Assembly (NCBI GenBank): GCA_028821775.1
Contig: JAPKFB010000018.1
Location: 1-64,000, forward strand
Reading direction: 5' to 3'
DNA: 64,000 nt
Source: Roseibacillus sp.
GTDB lineage: Bacteria; Verrucomicrobiota; Verrucomicrobiia; Verrucomicrobiales; Akkermansiaceae
A program made the position numbers and the translations under genes. Positions 53,362 through 62,380 of this stretch are shown here, piece by piece; position 1 is the stretch's first letter; the number at the start of each line of letters is the position of its first letter. The notes below the pieces were generated by a model. The model saw only the letters and a list, made by a program, of their open reading frames with translations. It made no database searches and was not told where the DNA came from.

Positions 53362-54606
53362 ATGGATTTACTAAGATTTACCACCGCAGGCTCAGTTGAC
53401 GATGGAAAGTCGACCCTCATTGGCCGCTTGCTCTACGATTCCAAGTCGATCTTCGAAGATCAACTTGAGGCGATCGAGGAGAGTTCGCGAAAGCGGGGCG
53501 ACGAACACGTCAATCTTGCCCTGCTCACCGATGGTCTTCGGGCCGAGCGAGAGCAGGGAATCACCATCGACGTGGCCTATCGCTATTTTGCGACTCCGAA
53601 GCGAAAATTCATCATTGCGGACACTCCGGGTCATATTCAGTACACGCGGAACATGGTGACCGGCGCCTCAACCGCGAACCTCGCGATCATCCTGATCGAT
53701 GCGCGGAAGGGAGTGATCGAGCAGACCAAGCGACACTCCTTTATCGCGAACTTGTTGCGTATCCAGCATGTCATCGTGGCCGTCAACAAGATGGACCTCG
53801 TCGACTACGATGAGGAGATCTATGACAAGATCGTGAAGGATTACGAGTCCTTCGCCTCGCGTCTCGACAACATCATTGGAATCCAGACCATTCCCATCTC
53901 GGCCTTGAACGGGGACAACGTGGTTGAGCGGTCCAAGAAGACGCCTTGGTACGAGGGTTCGTCCCTGCTCTACCATCTGGAAAACGTCTACATCGGCGGG
54001 GAGGAAAACCACATTGACGCGCGTTTTCCCGTCCAGTGGGTCATTCGCCCGCAGAGTGATCAGTGGCATGATTTCCGAGGCTATGCCGGAAGGGTGGGGG
54101 GCGGGGTTTTCAGGCCTGGCGACGAGGTGGCCGTGCTGCCCTCGGGTTTCACCAGCAAAGTGAAGGCCATTCACAGTGTGGATGGAGAATTGAGCGAGGC
54201 CTTTGCCCCGCAGTCGGTTTGCCTCACGCTCGAAGATGAAATTGATCTCTCGCGGGGCGACATGATCGTGAAGCCCAATAACCAGCCCCAGATCAGTCAG
54301 GATATCGATGCCATGATCTGCTGGTTTTCCAAGAGCCCGCTTCGCACCCGGGGAAAGTACATCCTGCGCCATACCACGCGGGAGACGAAGGCGATCGTGG
54401 AAGAGGTGCGCTACCAGGTTGACATCAACACTCTTCACAAGATTGAAGACGTTGATTCTTTCAGTCTCAATGAGATTGGTCGCGTTCGCCTGCGAACCGC
54501 GGTTCCCTTGTTGCACGATGCCTATCGTCGCAACCGGCAGACGGGTGCCTTCATCCTGGTCGACCCGGGAACAAATGAAACTGCGGGGGCCGGCATGATC
54601 CTCTGA
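53362..54606 (+). CDS. cysN: Sulfate adenylyltransferase subunit 1 (GTPase)
   Basis: The regulatory GTPase subunit of ATP sulfurylase. 414 residues from MDLLRFTTAGSVDDGKSTLI, containing the G1 motif GSVDDGKST, G3 DTPGHIQYTRNMVTGAS, G4 VAVNKMDLVDYDEE and EF-Tu-like beta-barrel domains 2 and 3 (YAGRVGGGVFRPGDEVAVLP; DEIDLSRGDMIVKPNN). It is slightly shorter than the E. coli protein because it lacks an N-terminal extension, and no APS-kinase domain is fused (cysC is separate). Reading upstream in frame runs into cysD, so the ATG at 53362 is chosen. Confidence 0.96.
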   Translation: MDLLRFTTAGSVDDGKSTLIGRLLYDSKSIFEDQLEAIEESSRKRGDEHVNLALLTDGLRAEREQGITIDVAYRYFATPKRKFIIADTPGHIQYTRNMVTGASTANLAIILIDARKGVIEQTKRHSFIANLLRIQHVIVAVNKMDLVDYDEEIYDKIVKDYESFASRLDNIIGIQTIPISALNGDNVVERSKKTPWYEGSSLLYHLENVYIGGEENHIDARFPVQWVIRPQSDQWHDFRGYAGRVGGGVFRPGDEVAVLPSGFTSKVKAIHSVDGELSEAFAPQSVCLTLEDEIDLSRGDMIVKPNNQPQISQDIDAMICWFSKSPLRTRGKYILRHTTRETKAIVEEVRYQVDINTLHKIEDVDSFSLNEIGRVRLRTAVPLLHDAYRRNRQTGAFILVDPGTNETAGAGMIL

Positions 54607-54714
54607 TCAGTTGATTGTAAATTCGGGAGTTTTTCAAACGGAGCACCTGCGTAGATGAGATGTTAAGCAACATGAAAGGTTGCCTTGATCTACGAAGCGC
54701 GATAAGAGCAGGCC

Positions 54715-56583
54715 ATGACTAGAGGTGGAATCTTGACGGGGGGGATCAGGGGATGGCTGCTCATGAGTGTCCTGCTTTCAAGCACGGCGCAGTCCCAGAA
54801 AAACGTGCTGTGGATCATTGTGGATGACCTGAACAGCATGGTAAGCAGCTTCGGTTTTCCGCAAGCGATCACTCCCAATATCGAACGGCTCGCACAGCGA
54901 GGAGTCGTGTTTCGAGACGCCTATTGCCAAGTATCGGCGTGCAACCCTTCTCGCGTTGCCATGTTGACCGGCCTTCGCCCTTGGGCGACAGGAATCTACG
55001 ACAATGCCACCTCTCCAAGAACGGTGATGCCGAGTCGCGTCTTTCTCCCCCAGTATTTCAAGGAGAATGGCTACTACACGGCGGGTATCGGCAAGGTCTT
55101 CCACTGGAAGGGCACCGAGGCAGACTTCGGAGATCCCGAGGGATGGTCCTATTCCCGCCGGCCATGGGGGACGCGGTTTGCGGCGCGTCCACGATCGGAG
55201 CTGATACACAGTGAAACGATTGTCGGCCCCGGTCTCAGTCAGCGAGGACTTCCAATTCAAGTATGGGATACGCCTGATTCCGAATTGGTGGATGGTCATA
55301 CTGCGGACTCCATCGTCGAAGAGCTCAGGGATCACATTGGCGATCCTGAACCCTTCTTCCTTGCCGCTGGATTTGTGTTGCCCCATCTCCATTGGATCAT
55401 GCCGAAAGTGCATTGGGACAAATACGATCCGTCCCAAATCGTCTGGCCTCCTGAACCTCCCCTATCGACCCAGGGGATTCCAGCCGCGGCCTTTTGGCAG
55501 CCCGACGACGCGGCTATGAATATGGGGGATCGCCAACGTGCGATGGCGGCCTACTTGGCCTGCGTTACATATATTGATTCCTTGGTTGGGGTGATCTTGG
55601 ATGAATTGGATGCCCTCAGCCTTTGGGATGATACGGTCGTCGTTTTTAGCAGTGATCACGGGTTCCATTTGGGGGAGCATGCGCGAGTTTGGCAGAAGCA
55701 GGTCCTGTTTGACGAAGCCGCCCGCTGTCCGCTCCTGATCGCGGCACCAGGAATGACTGGGAATGGGCAAGAGTCGCATCGCGTCGTCGAACTTCAGGAT
55801 GTTTTCCCCACCATAGTCGATCTCGCGGGATTACCAGCCTATCCCGCACCGCATCACGGAGTTTCCCTGCGACCTCTTCTGGAAAATCCGAGCGCAGGGT
55901 GGGATCGGCCCGCATTCACGGTCAGGAATCAAGCGCATACCACTCCCCAACGCATTGGACGAAGCGTAAGGTATCAAAACTGGCACTACGTTGAATTTAA
56001 ATGGCAGGGAGAAATTCAGAGGCAGCTCAACGACTTGGATACCGATCCACAGGAGGTGAACAATATCGCGGCGGATCCGGCTCACGCGGATTTGATCCAG
56101 TCACTCGCAGCGATGTTTCCACCGGAAATGGCCCTGGATCTCATGATTCGCGCCGCTCCGGAAGTGCTACCGAGCGCAGGGATCACAGTCGATCGGGATG
56201 GGGATGGACTGAGTGACGAGGAGGAGGTGCAGTCCGGCGAGAGTTGGCCTCACTCCGCCGACTATGATCAGGACACGATCAACGATTTTTATGAGATCGC
56301 GCTAAAGGATCTAGGCTTTGATCCCTTTCAAGACGATGCCGGGAAACTCATGCTTCTGCGTGCCAACGCGAACGGGTTGGGACTCTTGCGCCAAGAGGAA
56401 CTAGCCACCGTGGAGGGATCTATTTTTGTCGGAAAGGACACCGAAACAGGATTGGTTGAGGTGGGGGTTGAGCTCCGGGAAAGCTCGAACTTGATCGATT
56501 GGGTCAATCAACCGCGCCAAACTCTTCTCTTGGCCCCGTTGGATTCCTCCAAGCGCTTCTTCCAGTTTCGCATTGTGGAGTAG
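54715..56583 (+). CDS. Secreted sulfatase with C-terminal calcium-loop tail
   Basis: A 622-residue exported sulfatase. Signal region: GWLLMSVLLSSTAQSQ. Metal site: NVLWIIVDDLNSMVSSFGFP (Asp37/Asp38). Signature: VSACNPSRVAMLTGLRPWAT, with Cys76 to be converted to formylglycine. Later: VVFSSDHGFHLGEHARVWQK. After the sulfatase fold (to about residue 485) comes an appendage: TVDRDGDGLSDEEEVQSGES, an EF-hand/TSP3-like calcium loop, then a beta-rich end found in other verrucomicrobial surface proteins. It follows cysN by 108 bp in the polysaccharide locus, so its likely substrate is the locus's own or a related sulfated polymer. Codon use looks less GC-biased than its neighbours. Confidence 0.93.
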   Translation: MTRGGILTGGIRGWLLMSVLLSSTAQSQKNVLWIIVDDLNSMVSSFGFPQAITPNIERLAQRGVVFRDAYCQVSACNPSRVAMLTGLRPWATGIYDNATSPRTVMPSRVFLPQYFKENGYYTAGIGKVFHWKGTEADFGDPEGWSYSRRPWGTRFAARPRSELIHSETIVGPGLSQRGLPIQVWDTPDSELVDGHTADSIVEELRDHIGDPEPFFLAAGFVLPHLHWIMPKVHWDKYDPSQIVWPPEPPLSTQGIPAAAFWQPDDAAMNMGDRQRAMAAYLACVTYIDSLVGVILDELDALSLWDDTVVVFSSDHGFHLGEHARVWQKQVLFDEAARCPLLIAAPGMTGNGQESHRVVELQDVFPTIVDLAGLPAYPAPHHGVSLRPLLENPSAGWDRPAFTVRNQAHTTPQRIGRSVRYQNWHYVEFKWQGEIQRQLNDLDTDPQEVNNIAADPAHADLIQSLAAMFPPEMALDLMIRAAPEVLPSAGITVDRDGDGLSDEEEVQSGESWPHSADYDQDTINDFYEIALKDLGFDPFQDDAGKLMLLRANANGLGLLRQEELATVEGSIFVGKDTETGLVEVGVELRESSNLIDWVNQPRQTLLLAPLDSSKRFFQFRIVE

Positions 56584-56797
56584 CAGACCAGCCAAGAGCT
56601 TCACCTCTCGGCTTGATCCCTATGAGATTCCAAGAGGTCGTTGGGGCCGTGATTTACAACAGTCGATGGGATGCACCTAAATGGTGAAATTCCCCACGCT
56701 TATTTTCGAAAGGTTAAACGTATTGTGGATATTCATAAGTTATAGAAGGAGAGTTAGAGATATTAACTGGACAGATTAATTAGTCATTCACAAATAT

Positions 56798-56816
56798 AGA
56801 TAATCAGGCATTATCT
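56798..56816. promoter_or_regulatory. Inverted repeat in the leader of the beta-helix gene
   Basis: AGATAAT, spacer CAGGC, ATTATCT: a perfect 7-bp inverted repeat 8 bp before the first ATG of the beta-helix gene. The surrounding 56700-56820 is strikingly A/T-rich for this window, so promoter and operator function are plausible. Confidence 0.4.
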
Positions 56817-56824
56817 GTTTCATC

Positions 56825-59800
56825 ATGTTCCCCCCCCAACTGATGAATATCACAAAATGTCTCTGTAAATCCATGCGTGTCGCACGCTCCTCGTTGGCCG
56901 ACGCAGGTAGCTTCCGGCCGCTCGTGGCATTGGGCGCAGGGTTCCTTTTACCGGCTCAACTCGTTTTTGGAGCGTCCTACTTTGTCGCGGCCGACGGTGA
57001 GGACGGAAACTCCGGGGAGATCGGCTCCCCGCTCAGGACAATTCAGGCTGCAATGGATCTCACTCAGGCAGGCGATACGATTGAAATTCGGAGTGGAATC
57101 TATCGCGAATTGGTGAGGCCTCGTCCCGCGAATAAGGGCGTGGCAGGGAATCCGATCACCATTCGCGCTTACGACCCTGATGGCGCTGGTCCGCTCCTTC
57201 CTGAAGAGGTGACCATTTCTGGATTTGAACCAGTTGAACCTGGAGAAAATGGTGCAGGCCAATGGATCGATCTCGGGGATGGTTCTGGTATTTGGAAGCT
57301 TCAACTCACGCCCAATCATGGAGTTCGATCGACGCGGTTGAATCAGGTTCTCTACAACGGTGAAGTTCTGCGGCGCGAGCGATTTCCGTCTGCGTCACGA
57401 CCGCTGGACTTTGACTATCGAACGATGGCTCGAGCGGAAGTAGGTAGTAGAGTCCTTGAGGTGGTCACGACGATACCAGCTGTCTACACCGCGACCTATA
57501 AGCTAAGCGATCGGCCCCCAGGAGATTGGACCTCTGCGCGCCTGTTCTCATGCGCTGGTCTGGGCTTCAACCTTGATCACGGAACTGTGCTCTCGCAAGA
57601 CCCTGATTCGATCACTTTTTCCTACCCGATCGTCAGCCTCCACAATCATGCCAGCGAGGCCGACCCATTTTTCCTCTACAATAGCATCCTCGCATTGGAT
57701 GAACCCGGCGAAGCGTTCTATGATGTCGAGGGTGTGAGCGGGCTTTCCCACACCCTCTACATCATCCCTCCCCCTGGCGCGACTCCCGATCAATCTCTTG
57801 TTGAGTTACGCAGTCTCAGGAACCACCCGGGGTCGGGTACGGAATCCTCCAATTCGGCCTTCTGGTTTACAGGTGGTGTTGAGTATGTAAGAGTGGAGAA
57901 CCTTACCGTGTTGGGAGCGGACGTGTTTGCTCTCGCTACAGCATCCAGCCATATCAGTTTTCAGGGTGTGAAGGTTCTCTATGGGAGCCTTTCGGGTGCC
58001 GCTGTATCACTTGCTTCTCCCGATTGTGAATTCGTGGACGGCCGGATTGAGGGATGCTTGGGGCACGGAACCCTGATCGGTGAAAATGGGATCTTCCGAA
58101 ACAATGTTGTCTCAAGGGTCTTGAAGGAGGCCGTAGTTTCAATCCGCGCAGGTGCCAGGGTGGAGCAGAATACCATCCATGAGGTTGGTGGGGTTGGAAT
58201 AAGCCTCACTTCGGACGGGGGAACGGTGAAACACAACAACGTGTTTCAGTGTGCCCTTCTTCTTGCGGATATTGCTGCAATGAACTCTTGCTCCCAAGGC
58301 GACTTGGGGGGATTGGAGATCGCCTACAATTTTGTGCACGCCTGCCCGGGTCGCTACGACACATCCCACGGGTGGGGTGGGTGCTTCGGTATCCGGTTGG
58401 ATGGAGGATGCGGATTGGATGGCGTTTCAAACTACCTGATTCATCATAACGTAGTTTGTGGAGTCTCAAGCCCGTATGATTTGGCGGTCTGGGCTCTGAG
58501 GGAAGGGGCACCAAATTACGGAAATGCCTTGGGACAGATCTACAACAATACCGTAGAGGGCATCTTTGCCCTGACAGGAGATGGAAGCTTGGCGGGCACT
58601 GACGTTCGGAACAACGCGGTCGGCAATTTCTTTGCGAGGGCGGAACCGCAGACCACCATCACAACTTTGGAAGACAATATCATTGTCCTCAAGAATCTTG
58701 AGGGAAATTTCACCGGGTCGGTTGGGTTTGTGTCTCCCAGCCTTTGCAATTATCTGCTGAAATCGGACTCCGTGGCCCTTGATGCAGGTCAGGATTTAGG
58801 CGCGCTTACAAGCGGTTTCCTGGGCTCGGCACCGGATCTTGGGGCATTCGAGTATGGGCAGAATCCCTGGGTGGCAGGTGCCCTCATGTCAGAGTCCGGA
58901 ATCGCGGACCTGACGGTTACGCAGTTCCTCAACTTTGGATGTGCTCGCGAAATCCGGGTGGAAGGAATGCCGCCGGGCAGGATGCTCCCACATGAGTTCA
59001 AGCTTCGCATCGGTAACGTGAGTTCCACCTTCTTCCGACATGTGTTTGAGGCGGACGGGCATGTCGCCGCTGCGGTGATCGGAATCGATACTGAAAATCT
59101 GGAAGGCCGCCAGTTGGTCTCCTATTCCTTGGATGGCACCACCTTTACTTCCGGGGGTTCGATCGAGATGGTCGACTGCTCTCTGGGAATCTCGGCTGTG
59201 ACACCACGCGCTGCCAATCCGATCGGAGGGAGCTTCCATACGGTGGAAGGGGGAGGATTGATTGGCTATCATCGACCGCTCATTCCAATCCAATTTTCGA
59301 ATCTCGCGGCCCAAGACCTGCGGACAATTCCGGTGCCGGTGATTTTCGATTCCGAAGCGTTGATTCAAAGTGGAGCTATGCAAGCAGACGGACGAGACCT
59401 TCGAGTGATTGAGTTTCCCTCCATTTCTGAGAATCCTCCTCGCGTGTTGGAGTATTGGATTGAGTCTGGACTCAATACCCCGACAACCTTGATCTGGGTT
59501 CGAAATCCCAACGGGGAAGGGAGTATTGGACCTGCGGTCTACCTTTCATTCGGCGACCCAGCCGCCATCGCGCAGTCCGATCCCGCTGTGCTCACCGACT
59601 ATTTCGACGAGATGGCGCTTCCCTCGCTGGAGTTGAAACTCACCGCAGACTCTCTGGTGGGATCACTCCAAACCGGTGACCCGGTGACTTCATGGCCGGA
59701 TCTCTCGGGTTTTGGCAATGATGCGCAGCAGGCGGACCTGACCAAGGCCCCAGTTTTTGAACGGGTGGCAGTGAGCGGACTTTCAGGAGTTAAGCTTGAT

Positions 59801-60841
59801 GGAATCGATGACTATCTCTTCATCGGGAGTGGGATTGGTCCAGACAAACCCGTGTCCACATTCATCGTTTATTGGAACCCGGACCCCGGGCAGAACGCGA
59901 CTCAACGGTTAGTGAGTGCCAATCACTCTCCCACGCGGGACTGGTTGACTGATCTTGCCACGGGCACCCGCGGTCTCGCGATGAATGCCACGATTGGTCA
60001 TGTCGACGATACGGCGGTTGCCGCCATGGCACATTTTCGATCCATCGGGACATTCAACTTTGCCGACTTCACGATCGGGGCCGAGTACCTCTACAGGGAC
60101 AATCCCTGGTGGGGTTCATGGTACCGCGGTGTCGTTTGCGAGATCCTGGTTTTCTCGGAGATGATCGCGCCGAATGCGACTCCAAATCATGATCACATTC
60201 GTGAATACTTGATGCGGAAATGGGGAATGGATGGAAGTGCGAGAGGAATCGTGGATCCGGCGGAACTGATTGCTCCTCTGGAAGTGTTGATCGACGGACA
60301 GACGGCGAATTTCGATATTGTCAACGGATCGATTATCTTTGAAGCACCTCCATTTTCTGGGTCGCAACTCCTCCCCGTCTCCGCGGATGTGGAGATTCGA
60401 AAGGGAGGGGAGAGCGAGATCCTTTCGGATTCGTTCTTTTACTTTCTTTCCAGCTACCCGTCCTGGGAGGGAGCTCCTCCCCTGAATATCGATGCGGATG
60501 GCGACGGGCACACCAGCCTCTTTGAATACGCCTATGGGGGGGATCCAGCATCCCCGGACGATGCCATTGGACCGATCTTTGATTCCCTGGCAGACGATGA
60601 AGGAGGGCGGCGCGAATTTCAGTTGAGACGCAACATCAATGCCACCGATCTGATGATGTGGATTGAGTTTTCGGAGGACTTGGAGTCCTGGATCCGGGTG
60701 CCCATCTCCGACGCCACCACGCGTATCGTTGACCCCGATGTCACCGGAGATGGCTCAACCCAACTTGTGGGAGTCGAACTCCCCTCCGAACCAGGAGTTG
60801 CGAGGCAGTTTGCCCGTCTGGTGGTGGAATTGATTCAGTAG
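56825..60841 (+). CDS. Giant exported right-handed beta-helix protein with DUF2341 and LamG-like domains
   Basis: Up to 1338 residues. The signal region is near RPLVALGAGFLLPAQLVFGA. The mature start is ASYFVAADGEDGNSGEIGSP followed by LRTIQAAMDLTQAGDTIEIR, the classic opening of pectate-lyase-like parallel beta-helix (DUF1565-type) proteins. The helix coils continue to about 690 (VRVENLTVLGADVFALATAS; GTLIGENGIFRNNVVSRVLK; GQIYNNTVEG). A DUF2341-like domain lies near 820-920 (VPVIFDSEALIQSGAMQADG). A LamG/concanavalin-like domain follows around 945-1120 (SWPDLSGFGNDAQQADLTKA; GVKLDGIDDYLFIGSG), then a terminal DADGDGHTSLFEYAYGGDP segment. Possible roles are polysaccharide lyase, epimerase or adhesin. 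Start is uncertain: ATGs at 56825, 56843 and 56873, with a C8 run right after the first. Confidence 0.8.
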   Translation: MFPPQLMNITKCLCKSMRVARSSLADAGSFRPLVALGAGFLLPAQLVFGASYFVAADGEDGNSGEIGSPLRTIQAAMDLTQAGDTIEIRSGIYRELVRPRPANKGVAGNPITIRAYDPDGAGPLLPEEVTISGFEPVEPGENGAGQWIDLGDGSGIWKLQLTPNHGVRSTRLNQVLYNGEVLRRERFPSASRPLDFDYRTMARAEVGSRVLEVVTTIPAVYTATYKLSDRPPGDWTSARLFSCAGLGFNLDHGTVLSQDPDSITFSYPIVSLHNHASEADPFFLYNSILALDEPGEAFYDVEGVSGLSHTLYIIPPPGATPDQSLVELRSLRNHPGSGTESSNSAFWFTGGVEYVRVENLTVLGADVFALATASSHISFQGVKVLYGSLSGAAVSLASPDCEFVDGRIEGCLGHGTLIGENGIFRNNVVSRVLKEAVVSIRAGARVEQNTIHEVGGVGISLTSDGGTVKHNNVFQCALLLADIAAMNSCSQGDLGGLEIAYNFVHACPGRYDTSHGWGGCFGIRLDGGCGLDGVSNYLIHHNVVCGVSSPYDLAVWALREGAPNYGNALGQIYNNTVEGIFALTGDGSLAGTDVRNNAVGNFFARAEPQTTITTLEDNIIVLKNLEGNFTGSVGFVSPSLCNYLLKSDSVALDAGQDLGALTSGFLGSAPDLGAFEYGQNPWVAGALMSESGIADLTVTQFLNFGCAREIRVEGMPPGRMLPHEFKLRIGNVSSTFFRHVFEADGHVAAAVIGIDTENLEGRQLVSYSLDGTTFTSGGSIEMVDCSLGISAVTPRAANPIGGSFHTVEGGGLIGYHRPLIPIQFSNLAAQDLRTIPVPVIFDSEALIQSGAMQADGRDLRVIEFPSISENPPRVLEYWIESGLNTPTTLIWVRNPNGEGSIGPAVYLSFGDPAAIAQSDPAVLTDYFDEMALPSLELKLTADSLVGSLQTGDPVTSWPDLSGFGNDAQQADLTKAPVFERVAVSGLSGVKLDGIDDYLFIGSGIGPDKPVSTFIVYWNPDPGQNATQRLVSANHSPTRDWLTDLATGTRGLAMNATIGHVDDTAVAAMAHFRSIGTFNFADFTIGAEYLYRDNPWWGSWYRGVVCEILVFSEMIAPNATPNHDHIREYLMRKWGMDGSARGIVDPAELIAPLEVLIDGQTANFDIVNGSIIFEAPPFSGSQLLPVSADVEIRKGGESEILSDSFFYFLSSYPSWEGAPPLNIDADGDGHTSLFEYAYGGDPASPDDAIGPIFDSLADDEGGRREFQLRRNINATDLMMWIEFSEDLESWIRVPISDATTRIVDPDVTGDGSTQLVGVELPSEPGVARQFARLVVELIQ

Positions 60842-60922
60842 GTCGGAGTGCAGTCCGCCTCGATTGATCGAGCGCTGGGCATTAAATTCCCGGAGGGATC
60901 CTTGCAGGTCCCGCCGGACTGA

Positions 60923-60964
60923 GGCCCCCGGCTCATCGCGAGCCGGAGGGGGGAGGCCTTTTGT
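60923..60964 (+). terminator. Probable terminator after the beta-helix gene
   Basis: GAGGCCCCCGGCTC and GAGCCGG, then a G-run and AGGCC, form a GC-rich hairpin followed by TTTT. It lies 80 bp after the stop and separates the upstream operon from the UDP-sugar genes. Confidence 0.65.
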
Positions 60965-61029
60965 GGAAATGCGATATTTTGGAGCTTTCCGAAGCCATGT
61001 GATTGTGGGACCTGTGTCCAAGTTAAAAC

Positions 61030-62352
61030 GTGAAAATTCTAGCTAAGATAGAAGATGGAAGCGCTGTGATTGGCGTGATCGGTTTGGGGTATGTGGGATT
61101 GCCGTTGGTCTTGGGATTTGCGGAGAAGAACTTTCATGTCATCGGTCTCGATATTGACCAGAAGAAGGTGGACTCCATTCGGGCGGGGAAGAGCTACATC
61201 GAGCACATCCCGAGTGAGCCGATTGCAACGGCAGTCGAGAAGGGGAAACTGGAGGTGACCACCGATTTTTCGGAGGCGAGCAGGGCAGACGCGCTGATCA
61301 TGTGCGTCCCCACTCCACTCAATGAACACTTCGAACCCGACCTTAGCTATGTCATCAGCACGATCGAGAGCCTCGTGCCGCATCTGCGCGCCGGGCAGGT
61401 GGTGAGTCTGGAGAGCACGACCTATCCCGGGACTACTGACGAAGAGCTCCGGCCCCGTATCGAAGCCCGCGGACTGACGGTGGGTGAAGATGTGTATCTT
61501 GTTTATTCGCCCGAGCGGGAGGACCCGGGCAACCCGGATTTCTCTGCGACCAAGATTCCAAAAGTGGTCGGAGGGACGACTGAGAATTGCGCCAAGGTAG
61601 GCCAGGTTCTCTACGAGTCCGTGATTTCGCAGGTAGTCCCGGTTCGCTCAACGCAGGTTGCGGAATTCAGCAAGCTTTTGGAAAACATCTATCGCGCGGT
61701 GAACATCGGGCTCGTGAACGAATTGAAGATCGCGGCGGACAAGATGGGGATCGACATCTGGGAGGTGATTGAGGCCGCGGCCACCAAGCCCTTCGGCTTC
61801 AAGGCATTCTATCCCGGACCCGGACTGGGCGGACACTGCATTCCCATCGATCCCTTTTACCTGACCTGGAAGGCACGAGAGTATGGAGTGCACACGCGAT
61901 TCATTGAACTGGCCGGTGAGATCAATCGTGGGATGCCCCATTGGGTGATTGAACGCACCATGGAAGCGCTCAACGAGCGGTCCAAGTCAGTGAAGGGAAG
62001 TCGCATCTTGTTAATGGGCCTGGCCTACAAGGAAAATGTGGATGACATGCGTGAGTCGCCGACCTTCGAGTTGATGGACGCGCTCGCCGACCTCGGAGCG
62101 CAGGTGGAGTACTACGATCCGCACATTCCGGAAGTGACGCCCACCCGGGAACACGCCCGCTGGACGGGAACCAAATCGGTCGAGTGGACGACCGAAAACA
62201 TTGCGGCCTTCGATTGCATCTTGATTGCGACCAATCACGAGGCCTTTGATCTGGCGAGCCTTCTCGCTTCAGCGGATTTGATCGTTGATACACGCAACGC
62301 GATTGCGAAGTCCGGGCTGACTTCCCGCGAGGGACAGGTCATCAAGGCCTAG
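61030..62352 (+). CDS. UDP-N-acetylglucosamine 6-dehydrogenase-like nucleotide-sugar dehydrogenase (WbpA type)
   Basis: A 440-residue UDP-glucose/GDP-mannose dehydrogenase family member that oxidises C6 of a UDP-sugar twice with NAD+. GTG start. The NAD site is [20 protein letters not shown]. The middle domain has [18 protein letters not shown] and [20 protein letters not shown]. The catalytic Cys is in [20 protein letters not shown]. The C-terminal domain has [20 protein letters not shown]. The SPERxDPGN segment and overall pattern resemble the WbpA/TviB group (UDP-GlcNAc to UDP-GlcNAcA) rather than UDP-glucose dehydrogenase. kdsD-like and Gfo/Idh-like genes follow closely. Confidence 0.9.
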   Translation: MKILAKIEDGSAVIGVIGLGYVGLPLVLGFAEKNFHVIGLDIDQKKVDSIRAGKSYIEHIPSEPIATAVEKGKLEVTTDFSEASRADALIMCVPTPLNEHFEPDLSYVISTIESLVPHLRAGQVVSLESTTYPGTTDEELRPRIEARGLTVGEDVYLVYSPEREDPGNPDFSATKIPKVVGGTTENCAKVGQVLYESVISQVVPVRSTQVAEFSKLLENIYRAVNIGLVNELKIAADKMGIDIWEVIEAAATKPFGFKAFYPGPGLGGHCIPIDPFYLTWKAREYGVHTRFIELAGEINRGMPHWVIERTMEALNERSKSVKGSRILLMGLAYKENVDDMRESPTFELMDALADLGAQVEYYDPHIPEVTPTREHARWTGTKSVEWTTENIAAFDCILIATNHEAFDLASLLASADLIVDTRNAIAKSGLTSREGQVIKA

Positions 62353-62380
62353 TGCGATCTCATCGCCCGCTGCTCATGCC

